NCBI GenBank assembly: GCA_004764695.1
Contig: SMSO01000014.1
Coordinates: 1,439,148-1,503,147, forward strand
DNA: 64,000 nt
Source of the DNA: Schizochytrium sp. TIO01
Lineage: Eukaryota; Sar; Bigyra; Thraustochytrida; Thraustochytriidae
Reading direction: 5' to 3'
Below the pieces are notes generated by a model, which was not told where the DNA came from, made no database searches, and saw nothing but the letters and a program-made list of their open reading frames with translations. The position numbers and the translations under genes were made by a program. The number at the start of each line of letters is the position of its first letter. Within the stretch, counting starts at the first letter, position 1. Below are positions 44,157-54,237 of the stretch, one piece after another.

Positions 44157-44227
44157 TCTCCTGTGATGTAATGGCAGCATGTCAGACTCTGACTCTGACA
44201 ACCGTGGTTCGATTCCGCGTAGGAGAA
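44157..44227 (+). tRNA. tRNA-Gln (anticodon CTG)
   Basis: A full 71-nt cloverleaf can be drawn. The acceptor stem TCTCCTG pairs with TAGGAGA (one G-T pair). The D arm is ATGT-loop-GCAT, the anticodon stem TCAGA/TCTGA has loop CTCTGAC giving anticodon CTG, the variable region has four bases, and the T arm is CGTGG-TTCGATT-CCGCG. The B box GGTTCGATTCC is consensus. A T6 run follows at 44231-44236 as expected for RNA polymerase III termination. No intron is present. The pair at position 1-72 is T-A, as in bacterial tRNA-Gln; eukaryotic cytosolic tRNA-Gln usually begins with G. Confidence 0.9.
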
Positions 44228-44672
44228 TAATTTTTTATTTTTTATTCTTTATTTTATTTTAATTAATAATATTCTCTTTGAATTTCGTATTTCATAGCCA
44301 AGTATGAGTGAGGGTAATCTATAGGTCATTCGTTCAATTTTGGCACGTGACAGAATATAATAATCAAGAATGCATGTAGATCAATAGCCTTGTAGATGTA
44401 AGTGGATGGAAGGTTGAGTTTAGTTTAGAAATATAACAAAAGAATCAAGAATGAAGAATTTTATACAACAATGAAAAGACAGAAGAAGGGAACAAATGCA
44501 GTATAATTTGGGTTTTGTAGCCAGAGTAACATGAGAGGGAGTACCAGTTTTTATAGTAGGTTCGTTTGGGTTGTAAAGGTTTTACGAGGTCATGGGTAGA
44601 TATCACATACAAAAAACATGCGAAAATAGACGCGTGTCTTTTGTCAACCTCATCTGGATATAATTGCTATAT
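44228..44672. other. Intergenic, tRNA-Gln to ArgRS 3' end
   Basis: About 440 bp of AT-rich sequence with no gene. It starts with the T-rich termination tract and ends with the 3' UTR of the synthetase. Confidence 0.4.
44231..44236 (+). terminator. RNA polymerase III T-run after tRNA-Gln
   Basis: Six T residues, three bases after the discriminator base, followed by further T runs. This is the usual Pol III termination signal. Confidence 0.8.
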
Positions 44673-47585
44673 TTAGATGCGGTCAAGAGTGTCAAGACCA
44701 AGCAAGTTCATTGCCGTGCGGAGAGACACGCGAACAGCACGGATGAGGATGAGCCAGTTAACACCATGCTCATCAGCGAGCTTCTTTTCGCTCTTAATGA
44801 TAAGCTGGTGAGTGTTGTAGAACTTGCTGAAGGCACGACTGACATCGTAGACGTACTTGCAGAGGTGGTGCGGCTGAAGCTTGTTGACAGCCTCATCGAA
44901 GCGGTCGCCGAAGCGAAGGATGGCAAGAGCAAGATCCCATTCCTGAGGGCGCATGCGCTCGATGTTGAGGCTACCAAGACCGCCCTGGATGATCTCCTCA
45001 GCCTCAGTGCCAACAACCTCCTTCACAGCACGCTCAATGCTGCAAATACGGGCGTGCATGTACATGAGGTAGACAGCAGTGTCACCATCGCTCTGAAGCA
45101 TGTGATCATAGTTGAAGACATAGTCCTTGATGCGAGCGTTCTTCAAGTCAAAGTATTTGACAGCGGAGTAACCCAACTTGGAGGATGCCTCAGGAACCTC
45201 CTCAGGAGTTAGCAAGCACTTGTTCTCCTTGATACGCTCGTTCAAGTCGTTCGCCATACGGTCGCGGGCCTCGTCAAGGAGATCCACGAGACGAACGGTG
45301 CCACCCTCACGAGTACGGAAGCGCTGGCGGTCAGCACCCTGCACAACACCAAAGGCGACGTGGTCAAGGCGGACACCATCAACCCAGCCAGCACGCTGAG
45401 CAGCCTCAAAGCAAGCAAAGAAGTGACGCTGCTGGCCGGCATCAGTGACGTAGGCAATCCAGTCAAGGTTAAGCTCTTTGGTACGGTAGCGGATGGCAGC
45501 CATATCGGTAGTATCATAGCCGTAACCACCGTCACGCTTCACAATAAAGAGAGGCACAGAGTTGGCCTCAGTGCGAATGACCTTAGCGCCATCATCATCC
45601 TCGAGAAGCTTGCAAGCATCAAGTTCCTTGACAGTGTCAGGGATGCGGGAGTTATAAAACGACTCACCACACACACCATCAGGGAAGGAAACGTTCAAAC
45701 GATCGTAGATCTGAGAGAACATGCTCTCACTGATGTTCAAGAACAGCTTCCAGCCAGCCATAGCCTGCGGGTCGCCACTCTGGAGCTTGACGACCTCGAG
45801 ACGGGCCTCCTCCTTGAACTCCTCAGACGCATCAAAGGCCTTTTTGGCAGACTTGTAAAATGCCTGTGATATTATTATTGGTACATGGTAAACACATGAC
45901 GAAAGGTTTAAGTTAGCTTTAACTGAAATGAATCCCATATTACACATCCCCTGACTCGTCCTAGCTTTACTCTACCCCCACCTAATCTATTTATAATCTC
46001 TCCATCATCGATTTAACACCCTTCACCTTTCACTTCAGAGACTAGTTCGAATGTCCGCAACCGAAAGACCATCCCACCTACGGCTAAAAAAAGGCAGGGC
46101 GGTGAGTTATGGTGCGAACTTGCACTCTAGCACCTCTTGCGCAGCTACAGCTCATTCACCAAAGGTGTTGCTGCAGCCAACAGAACGAATTCTGCGCGCG
46201 CAAAATGCATATATGCTTTGACATTGACACCTGTCGAATTGTCAAAGAAATTTAAATACCCACCCTCTCTAAATATATACACGAGAACAAAAAGAATTGG
46301 CACTAATTCACCTCGGGTTTTTGTTGATTAAAAAACAACCAGCAAATCACCAATTCAACACTAAAGCAATAGAACTAGAAAGTCCTTTATTGCGAGCAGA
46401 TAAGAAACTTACATCAAGATCAGAAATTGTGGGAGCGCTTTCCAAGTAGTTGGGGTAGTTGTGGCGCATGTAGGTAAGGAGCATACCGAACTGGGTGCCC
46501 CAATCACCAACGTGGTTGATGCGCTTGACATCATGACCCTGGAAGGTGAGCATACGGCAAAGAACCTCACCAATGACTGTAGAGCGCAAGTGGCCAACAT
46601 GCATCTCCTTGGCAACGTTTGGTGATGAAAAGTCGACACCAACCTTCAAAGTGCGCAGAGCGCGGGGCGGGAGAAGCTTATCGTTGTCGACAATACGACG
46701 AATGCGCTCAGCAACAAGGTTCTCGTTCAAGTACAAGTTAATGAAGCCAGGTCCAGACACCTCAGCACGGCTGATGATATCAGGGTATACACGAGGCTCG
46801 TTCTGAATATGCTTCACGAGAGTTGCCGCAGCATCCGCAGGCTTCTTCCACTCCGGGCGAGGAGCACGCTTGAAGATACCCATGGCGCTGTTAAGCTGAA
46901 AGTCAGGGTACGGAGCAGCTCCGTTGCGAGATCCCTCGCCGACGCTAGACTCCATGTCTGGCACCTCCTTGCCAACAGCAAGGTCGCAGGCCTCCTTGAC
47001 AACCTTCCACAGATCACTCTGTGGGTCAGAAGCATTGTCAAGGTAAGAAAAGAGAGCCACCTGCATCTCAGCATCAGTTTTGCTGAGGCAGGACTCGAAT
47101 TCAGGGTGTTTGGCAGTGATCTTCTCGAGCCAGGCAGAGGCGTTAGGGCCAAGGGCAATGCCTTGGTCCTTGGCCAGACGCAGAGAGCATCCAAGGCAGA
47201 TGTCTGCGAAGGAGATGGTCTCAGAGGCAAGGTAGAGACCAGAAACCTTGCCGAGCTTGGCCTCGAGACTAGCATCGAGAGCCTCACCGGAGATGATGTT
47301 CTTGGTGATTACGTTCTCGTCGAATTCGGCAAGATCAGCAGCGAGAAGGCTGTCGCTGGGCTTCTTACCGGCAGCGAGAAGGTATCTGCAGATGGCATGC
47401 TCGCCGAAGAGGTTGTTGTTCTTCTCAATAGCAAGCATCGGGAGACGCTTCGGCAGAGCAACGGAGACGCGAGCAGCGTTTACAATCTCGACGGACTTGC
47501 CTGAGAGCGCAGCAGCAACCTTGCACTTGTAGACAGCAAGGCGGCTGGCCAGGCCCTGCACGGCAGCGAGTTTTAAGGCAGACAT
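44673..47585 (-). CDS. RARS1: Arginyl-tRNA synthetase with N-terminal GST-like domain
   Basis: Exons 47585-46413 and 45863-44673 give 787 residues. The 549-nt intron (46412-45864) starts GTAAGT, ends CACAG and is phase 0. Residues about 1-180 form a GST-like domain, with FGEHAICRYLL and the GST N-capping segment ASETISFADICL. The class I catalytic domain follows: SSPNVAKEMHVGHLRST holds the HIGH-type motif HVGH (residues 329-332), then NHVGDWGTQFGML, and the TISDLD/AFYKSAKK join spans the intron. After it lie GGYGYDTTDMAA and the DALR-type anticodon domain at the C-terminus. Human RARS1 instead has a leucine-zipper N-terminus. The open frame runs to TTG 47633, but ATG 47585 gives the GST start. 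Confidence 0.92.
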
Positions 47586-48865
47586 AGTTGATGACGTTGA
47601 GTTTGATATCTTTGGGCTGATGAGATAAACCAACCGACTTGTATCAGGTCAAACCTTCAAGAGGGACCTGATGGAACGGACCGACGTATGCGAGACCTAG
47701 CTCGCTAGCTCACAGGCGCGTAGCACACAGGCGCTCGGCAGCCAGCTCACGGCCGACTCACCTTCGCGACCTCGATCGAGTTTTGATGGCAACTGAGAAC
47801 GAGTCATCTTCAATTTATCAATCTCTCCCAGCTCTACAATATGCTTAAGTAGTCCTACACAAATCCAAACTCTCAGTTTCTCTGTTTCTTTTTTCTTTTC
47901 TCCAACCAAAAGAACGCAGAGAACGCAGAGAACGCAATCTTTGGGCACCAATCATTCACTCATCCGGACGTTAGGACATCCTAACCATAGTCCAATAGTG
48001 TATTTTATTCTGCCCGTGTATTTTACTCATGAACTATGGTGGAACACTAGTATCACATTAGACAGAATTTTGGACGTAGGGTCACATATATATGTAAACT
48101 CTAGGAATGTGGAGATTGCTGATGCAGATGACTGCATACCTACCTACCTAAGAATTTAATATTGTTTGGCTGGCTGCGGGAGAAGACGTTCGTTTCCTCC
48201 ATGACTCTTATGCTCTATTGTAGATAGGCTGTAACACTTCAACTATCTTAATTTTTTTAGAGACTCCAATTAGAAATCTTGGATTTTGTTGCCAGTGACT
48301 TCGTCTTTCGCAAATTGAGATTAATTAATGGTGAGAATTCTAAACGGTCTATACGATCGGTCGTATTGCTACAATTATTTAAGTCTCTTTATGTGAAGGA
48401 TGGGAATCCCTGTCAACGGTAACATTCGAGATGGCGCTAAAACGGAGACATTGATAATGGTTTAAATGTAGGTAATTGGGCAGTCAATGAGTGCGCATGG
48501 ACGGAAATGAATATGGGGAGTGAATAGAGTTGAAGTATAAAAAGAAGAAATTCATATTTGGTCACTATATTAGTTGATGTGCTTGGTGCACGAAGGAAGG
48601 AAAAGTTGAAAAGACCTGGGAGAGGCCGCTGCGAAGGTGGAGCTGGAGTAGGCGCTTGTCAGATCTGCCCAATTCTGTCTCCTCACGGCAAGCTCATAGA
48701 CTGTCTTCGATATTTGATCTTCTATACAAACAAGAAACCACGAAGAGGACATTCCGTCCTGCAAAAACCAGGAACCGAGAGGGACTAACCAGTCCAACAA
48801 GCGAGGTTTATACCAGAAGGAGCTTCCACGGAAATAGCAAAAAGGTGATTTGATTGACTAAGGAA
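47586..48865. other. Divergent intergenic region, ArgRS and CFAP52
   Basis: About 1.3 kb with no gene; AT-rich with a run of three GAACGCAGA-like words near 47910-47936. It should contain both promoters. Confidence 0.4.
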
Positions 48866-50887
48866 ATGTATAGCGTTGAGCTCGAGCACGCGGTAGGCTA
48901 CTCGTGCACAGAGCAGCCAAGCCTGCACATCCATCCAAGGACGCGCGAGTTCATTTATGTGGCTGGCAGCTCGATTATTTCGCGCGACTTCGATGATCCT
49001 CACCAGCAAAAGTTTTTGCGAGGTCATGATGCTGCTATTAATTGTCTTGCTCTATCCCAGCGTGGGAGCTTCCTTGCGTCTGGTGATGTAAGCTTGTCGT
49101 CTGATATTGTCGTTTGGGACTTTGCTGGACAACAAGAGATCTGGAGATTTTCTGAACACGATGGAGGTGTACGAATTCTAAGTTTTTCCCATGATGAACG
49201 CCTTTTGTTGTCGATTGGAACCGAAGACCACCGGTTGGCTGTTTGGGACTTGAAAACTGGTATGCTTGTAGCTAGCACAGACCTCCCAAAGAGTATTGGC
49301 CATGTAGACTGTGCAAGCTGGGGTGGATTTGCAAAAGATGTTAAGCGGAGAGATACTGAGAGCTACCAGTTTGCCACTGGAGGTGACGTCCTTACCATGT
49401 GGTCTTTGAACCCCTACACCGGTGAAATTGCATTGCAAGTGTCAGACTCTCGACGCAATATCCGCCAACACCTTTGTCTTACATTTGTGCATGTTCCTGA
49501 CAGTTGTGGGCGTGAAGGTTACGAAGATGAGTGGCTCCTTGCGGGAACAGCAAGTGGTGACTTCATGGCTTACTTGGTTAAGCCCAACAAGACTAACAAA
49601 TTTGCAGCTGGAACTGCAACTTTCGCTGTAGCTACACCTGCGTGTGGCGGTGGCGTTGTTTCAATTGTGCCAGATCTGATGGATGAGACAAACATTGTTG
49701 TCGGTGGCGGGGATGGTACTCTCGTGAGATTTGTTTATCAAGTCTCAAATTCAACTTGGATTGACGAAGAAGGCACAACGCTGCGGGGTGCTGTTTACGG
49801 AGTTGCATTCGGGCCTGACGGGCAAGACATTCTGGCTGGGTCAACTAGTGGCGATATTGTACGTGCTAGACGTGGTGCATTTCCCAAGGCTATGAGAGTA
49901 TGCTGGAATCATTGCAGTGCAATCACAGCATTGTCATTTGCGCCATCTTCGAACGAGACATTCGCTACTGCTTCTATTGATGGTTCAATTCGCGTATGGT
50001 CGACTGAAGATTATTCAGTTTCTATGGAAACGACTAAGGCTGGAACTCAACACAAGCAACAGCTCAAGCAAATCCAGCAGCAGCAAAACCAACCCACTGC
50101 ACGTGCAGACTATGCTACTTGCCTTCATTTTACCATTGACGCTATTCTCTCTGGTTGGACCGACGGAACTGTGCGATCACATCATGCAAGTACGGGTGAA
50201 CTTCTCTGGTGCATCAAAGATGCTCATTTAGGGGGGGTCACTGCTCTTCGTTTGTCAAACAATATGCGCTATGTCATAACTGGAGGCGAGAATGGAGAAG
50301 TTCGCGTATGGGAAATGCGAATGCGACAACTTGTTTCCCATCTTAAAGAACATACACGTGCTGTGACTAAAATTGTCCTCTTTGATGACGATATTCATGC
50401 AATTTCTTGTAGCCGTGACAAGTCTTTTCTTTGTTGGGATTTACGTCAAGACAAACGTATCAGTGCTCATACACAGCGCATGGGTGGCATCAATGATATT
50501 GCTATGAACCATGATCAAACCATCGTCATCACCATGGGTCAGGAGCGTACGATTTCTTTTTGGGACCTTCGTGAATCATCCCCGATCGCATCTATTGCAA
50601 CACATCAACAAGGTATGCATGATGATGAAGCAACATGCATCGCAATATCACACAGTGGCAACTTGTTTGCGACTGGTGGTATGGATAAAGTTATCAAATT
50701 GTGGACTATGGTATCTGGTACTCCTGTTCTCCTACAGACAAAAGAAGGTCACACCGCTCAGATTTCGGATATTTCCTTTACTCAGGATGATAGGCAACTC
50801 GTGAGTGTTGGGCACGATGGCGCGATCTTCCTATGGAATGTATTTCAGGAAGACGATTATGGTCATGGTCCAGAGACCAAAAAATGA
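48866..50887 (+). CDS. CFAP52: Cilia/flagella-associated protein 52 (WDR16)-like WD protein
   Basis: This 673-residue protein consists of WD repeats along its whole length, starting with the CFAP52-type opening SVELEHAVGY, then KFLRGHDAAINCLALS and ending with SVGHDGAIFLW. The order and length fit CFAP52, a protein found inside the lumen of axonemal doublet microtubules. One internal segment (about residues 388-405) is Gln-rich (QLKQIQQQQNQ), an expansion between blades. Thraustochytrids and other stramenopiles make flagellated zoospores, so a flagellar gene fits the proposed host. The frame is open from TTG 48854; the first ATG is 48866. Confidence 0.85.
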   Translation: MYSVELEHAVGYSCTEQPSLHIHPRTREFIYVAGSSIISRDFDDPHQQKFLRGHDAAINCLALSQRGSFLASGDVSLSSDIVVWDFAGQQEIWRFSEHDGGVRILSFSHDERLLLSIGTEDHRLAVWDLKTGMLVASTDLPKSIGHVDCASWGGFAKDVKRRDTESYQFATGGDVLTMWSLNPYTGEIALQVSDSRRNIRQHLCLTFVHVPDSCGREGYEDEWLLAGTASGDFMAYLVKPNKTNKFAAGTATFAVATPACGGGVVSIVPDLMDETNIVVGGGDGTLVRFVYQVSNSTWIDEEGTTLRGAVYGVAFGPDGQDILAGSTSGDIVRARRGAFPKAMRVCWNHCSAITALSFAPSSNETFATASIDGSIRVWSTEDYSVSMETTKAGTQHKQQLKQIQQQQNQPTARADYATCLHFTIDAILSGWTDGTVRSHHASTGELLWCIKDAHLGGVTALRLSNNMRYVITGGENGEVRVWEMRMRQLVSHLKEHTRAVTKIVLFDDDIHAISCSRDKSFLCWDLRQDKRISAHTQRMGGINDIAMNHDQTIVITMGQERTISFWDLRESSPIASIATHQQGMHDDEATCIAISHSGNLFATGGMDKVIKLWTMVSGTPVLLQTKEGHTAQISDISFTQDDRQLVSVGHDGAIFLWNVFQEDDYGHGPETKK

Positions 50888-51909
50888 CTTCATCCACGAT
50901 TTGCCATCTTATCATAGATACTGTTGTTGTTTGATATTCAATCCAGCTCGCTACTCGTGCGCTGCCTTTGTACACCCTATGTTCTACATAAAATACATAA
51001 TTTTCGAATATTTCACCAATGTTAAAGACGTAGATATCTACAGCACAAGAGAAATTGATAATTGAATGGTTGGCTATTTTCTCAGTGAGATTTGTATAAA
51101 TTTAACAAAAAAAATCAGGCAGGTTGCTAATTTGAGGGTAAGATGCCTCTGGCAACCAACAAAATGCAGTTCTTCTTCAATGATATCCGTGAATACTGAT
51201 ATTCTCTCGATTACTCGAATTACTGTACAGATCTACCTGTCACTGTTGAATTTTGCTTCTGCATAGTGGAATACTATCGTGTAAACTGCATAACTACTGT
51301 ACCACCCAGCACAATTCTTCCACTACAAGTCAGCTCAAAGAACCAGCTTCCATAATTTCCAGAACCCTCCGTCTAGTTCTCATTCCCCAGCATGCCAATA
51401 TTTTCACTGCTTTCGTTCCTCAGAGTTGTCACCTCTCACTTCGCCAATCCCACTTCCCTGAGTTTTATAAATTCTAGGTAAATCTCGGTTTTGCAAGGCC
51501 CTTCGTATTCACAACCCAAAATCGCTTCAAGAGGTCAGCTTCTCTATGCATGCCAAATTTCCTTTCAGCCTTTCTTCGTTTTGTTTTCTTTAGTTTAAAA
51601 GTTCTTCCTAATTTCCCGACCCTGTATACTTCACTCTTGTCATTGTCATAATGAGTTATACTCGTCTACAAGTGAGTTATCTGCGCTATAATCTACTACT
51701 ATATGTTTTTTTCCCTCCTTCTACAAGTACCGAAGAAAATACCGTTCACTATACTATAGGCATGTTACTTTAAAATGAACTTTACGTCCAGCTACTATAG
51801 AATATAAATTTCACAAGTGGACTATTTAGAGTACAGCAGAAAGAGCGAGATTCAAAAGATTGAGGGAAAGGGAAAGAAGATAAGACATCAAGACCAAATC
51901 CGATTCACC
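50888..51909. other. Intergenic, CFAP52 to TGS1-like gene
   Basis: 1.0 kb with no gene. Two small plus-strand frames just after the CFAP52 stop have no recognisable features. The last 100 bp are purine-rich (AGATTGAGGGAAAGGGAAAG) and probably leader sequence. Confidence 0.4.
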
Positions 51910-53400
51910 ATGCCGGACGCCGCCGCCGCCGCGGCCTCTGCGGCGACATCGGATGAAGGTGAACAGGCTCCGCGGCCTCCCCCAGGCTTCGGTGGCGCCG
52001 CGGCGCCGTCTGTGGCAGGGCCAGCGTGGACTGGTGGCATCGGGGGCCTTGCCGCCGCGTCTGCCGTGGAGGCTACGCAGAGGCAGCCCAACATTCCATT
52101 AGGCGCAAGACCAGGTCCAGCTCCAGCTGGACCAAACCATGTGCAGCACTCTCAACAGCAATATATGCAACAACAGCACCAATATCAGATGCACCAACAG
52201 TTCATGCACCAGCAATTCATGCATCAACAGTTCATGCACCAGCAGCAGCAATTTCAACAGCATCAGCACTATCTCCAACAACAGCAGTTTCAACAGCAAC
52301 AACAACAGAACTTGCCCCAATATCAAAAACAAGATCAAAATCAAATTCAACAGGATGATGTGCAAAAAAACCTACAAGTCGACCAGCAAGAAGCAGACCA
52401 ACAGGGGCAAGAACAGCAGCAAGGATTTCATCAAGGTGAAAGCGTGGTGGACGATGATGGTGGAGTTCTTGTCGGAGGCCGCAGCGTATTCGACGACCCG
52501 GTTGGGGCATCTTCAGGGCCTCGTGCACCGCCAGGATTTAAGGAACGCCCACTCCTTGCTTCGGATGGAACTGCAGGCTACGGTGGCGGGGAGTTCAACA
52601 CGACGGTGCTTAATCGTCACATTGCACCCAAGCCACAGCGTCACAAGTGGAACAGGCTTTGGGGATATCTGTCACCAGATTATATGTCGGCAATACAGAT
52701 GGACGAAGTTGCCACTTTCAGTGTTACGAGTATGACGGTGGCAGAAACAATCTCACAGGCCCTTCTTTCCCTGGACGGCATCTCCCCAAACAGTGTGATC
52801 ACGGATGCAACAGCTTGCGTAGGAGGAAATGCTATTTCTTTTTTGCGCTACTTTGCCTTAGTGAATGCTGTGGAATTAGATGAGACTCGTTGCCGGATGC
52901 TAAGACACAATCTAGGACTTTGCCTCGAACACGAACGCTTGAAGCAAGAAACAAAGCATAAGTTTATCAAATTTGGGGGCGAAATCGATGAGGAAGCTGA
53001 GGAACAGGCTCAAGGCCAACCTCCGTGCGAATTGCCCTCCATCTTTGGAAATTTGCAAATTTACATGGGGGATTGTTTACAAGTTTGTCCTCAACTCCGC
53101 CAAGACATTCTTTTCTTGGACCCGCCATGGGGTGGAAAGCAATATCGCAAGCGCGATAAAGTCGTCCTTTACATTTCCAAGAAGCCCTTGTCTGAGATTT
53201 GCAAGTTCTTAGGCAAATACACACGCTACTTAGCTATCAAGGTCCCCTTTAATGCGGACCTGACTGACTTGGAGCAGGATGCATCATGTCAGTTTGTAAA
53301 GGAGGTTGAATTGGAGAGAATGAAGCTCGTTGTACTTGAATTCACTAGCACTCTCTCCTCAGACCAGCTCGACTTTTTCTTTTCGCTCAAATCTGCATAA
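51910..53400 (+). CDS. TGS1: TGS1-like RNA cap guanine-N2 methyltransferase
   Basis: This 496-residue protein has a long low-complexity N-terminus and a C-terminal class I methyltransferase domain (about residues 245-490). WNRLWGYLS and MDEVATFSVTSM align with the TGS1 substrate-side segment. DATACVGGNAISF is the SAM loop. DPPWGG is at 404-409, matching SPPWGG of human TGS1. TGS1 adds two methyl groups to the m7G cap of snRNA and snoRNA. Residues about 75-185 are Gln-rich with tandem QFMHQ units, and a PPGF motif recurs twice. The first proline differs in context (Asp not Ser), so a related cap methyltransferase is possible. The frame is open from GTG 51817; ATG 51910 has a good context (ACCATGC). 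Confidence 0.75.
   Translation: MPDAAAAAASAATSDEGEQAPRPPPGFGGAAAPSVAGPAWTGGIGGLAAASAVEATQRQPNIPLGARPGPAPAGPNHVQHSQQQYMQQQHQYQMHQQFMHQQFMHQQFMHQQQQFQQHQHYLQQQQFQQQQQQNLPQYQKQDQNQIQQDDVQKNLQVDQQEADQQGQEQQQGFHQGESVVDDDGGVLVGGRSVFDDPVGASSGPRAPPGFKERPLLASDGTAGYGGGEFNTTVLNRHIAPKPQRHKWNRLWGYLSPDYMSAIQMDEVATFSVTSMTVAETISQALLSLDGISPNSVITDATACVGGNAISFLRYFALVNAVELDETRCRMLRHNLGLCLEHERLKQETKHKFIKFGGEIDEEAEEQAQGQPPCELPSIFGNLQIYMGDCLQVCPQLRQDILFLDPPWGGKQYRKRDKVVLYISKKPLSEICKFLGKYTRYLAIKVPFNADLTDLEQDASCQFVKEVELERMKLVVLEFTSTLSSDQLDFFFSLKSA
52189..52250 (+). repeat. In-gene 15-bp tandem repeats encoding QFMHQ
   Basis: Three to four copies of a CAGTTCATGCACCAG-like unit in frame within the Gln-rich region of the methyltransferase gene, grading into CAG runs. 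Confidence 0.85.
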
Positions 53401-53590
53401 AATTCATTTCTTTTTTTAACTTTTCAGGTTGGCTCATATTATAGACATCTCTGAACCCACCTTTCTTGCCTTTTCAGTGTCACTTATTTTTGTGTTTAAT
53501 GTTGTAAATCCTTGCTTTATTGTTAACACACGTTTTCCTCCAACATTCATGGCATTGCTTGCCAAGCAAATGCGCTATTGTCTTGTTCAA

Positions 53591-54237
53591 TCAGGGCTCT
53601 TTCTCTTCGAGCAAAAATCGCACTGTTGGGGGCAGGGACTTGGCCGGCGTATTGAGTGAAAATGCAGCACCAGAGCCACATTTGAAGCTGCCTTTTTCAA
53701 ATAATCCAGACCACGTAGCTGGTTGAGATGTTGATGCTGTGGATCTTGCCTCAAGCTGTCCATGGCCATGCATTTCACCATCCTGCCAGGCACCTTCATA
53801 CTTATTCCCGTTCGCAAAGAAAAGCACCCCCTTCCCATTGAAAGTTGCTTTTCCTAGAAACTCGCCCTCGTATGTGCTACCATCAGGGAAACAGTATTTC
53901 CCAGACCACATGCATCCTAGTTTCCATTTCCCTTCGAAGCTTTCGTTGAAATCGCTATAAGAAAGTTTACCTAAGCCATCTTGTGTCTTGATGACAACAG
54001 AATGCATTTCTGATTCTCCATCACCCCCCCTTCGTCCTTAGGTACAGGACGCTCTACAGTGATTTCAAGCCATTCGCCTTCGTAGATAGCAGTGCCTCGG
54101 GGTGTAGGGAGCTCAAAGCGACCACGGCCCCGCTTTTCAACAGGAGTCTCTACAGTTGGTTCTGCTTGCGGTGGTGTTCCTTTACCTGCAGTTGCCTTGC
54201 TAGAACTAGCAGCAGCTGGCGCCTTCTTTGCAGGCAT
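53591..54237 (-). CDS. MORN-repeat protein, frame broken once
   Basis: Two frames are needed. The first (54237 to about 54029) starts MPAKKAPAAASSSK and contains GTAIYEGEWLEI. The second (about 54007 to 53591) contains GLGKLSYSDF, then WSGKYCFPDGSTYEGEF, FANGNKYEGAWQDG and so on: three to four MORN repeats. The break lies at the C7 run 54024-54030 (G7 in the gene). Eight bases there would make one open frame of about 215 residues. An intron ending CATCAAG is the alternative: 38 nt from GTGATG or 59 nt from GTACCT also restores phase. MORN repeats bind membranes or other proteins; no enzyme domain is seen. Confidence 0.7.

Noticed and set aside
46030-46060. AGTTCGAAT as a tRNA B box
   Set aside because: The flanks do not form a T stem, and no anticodon or acceptor arm is present.
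46809-47504. 231-residue plus-strand frame
   Set aside because: Antisense to the GST-ArgRS exon.
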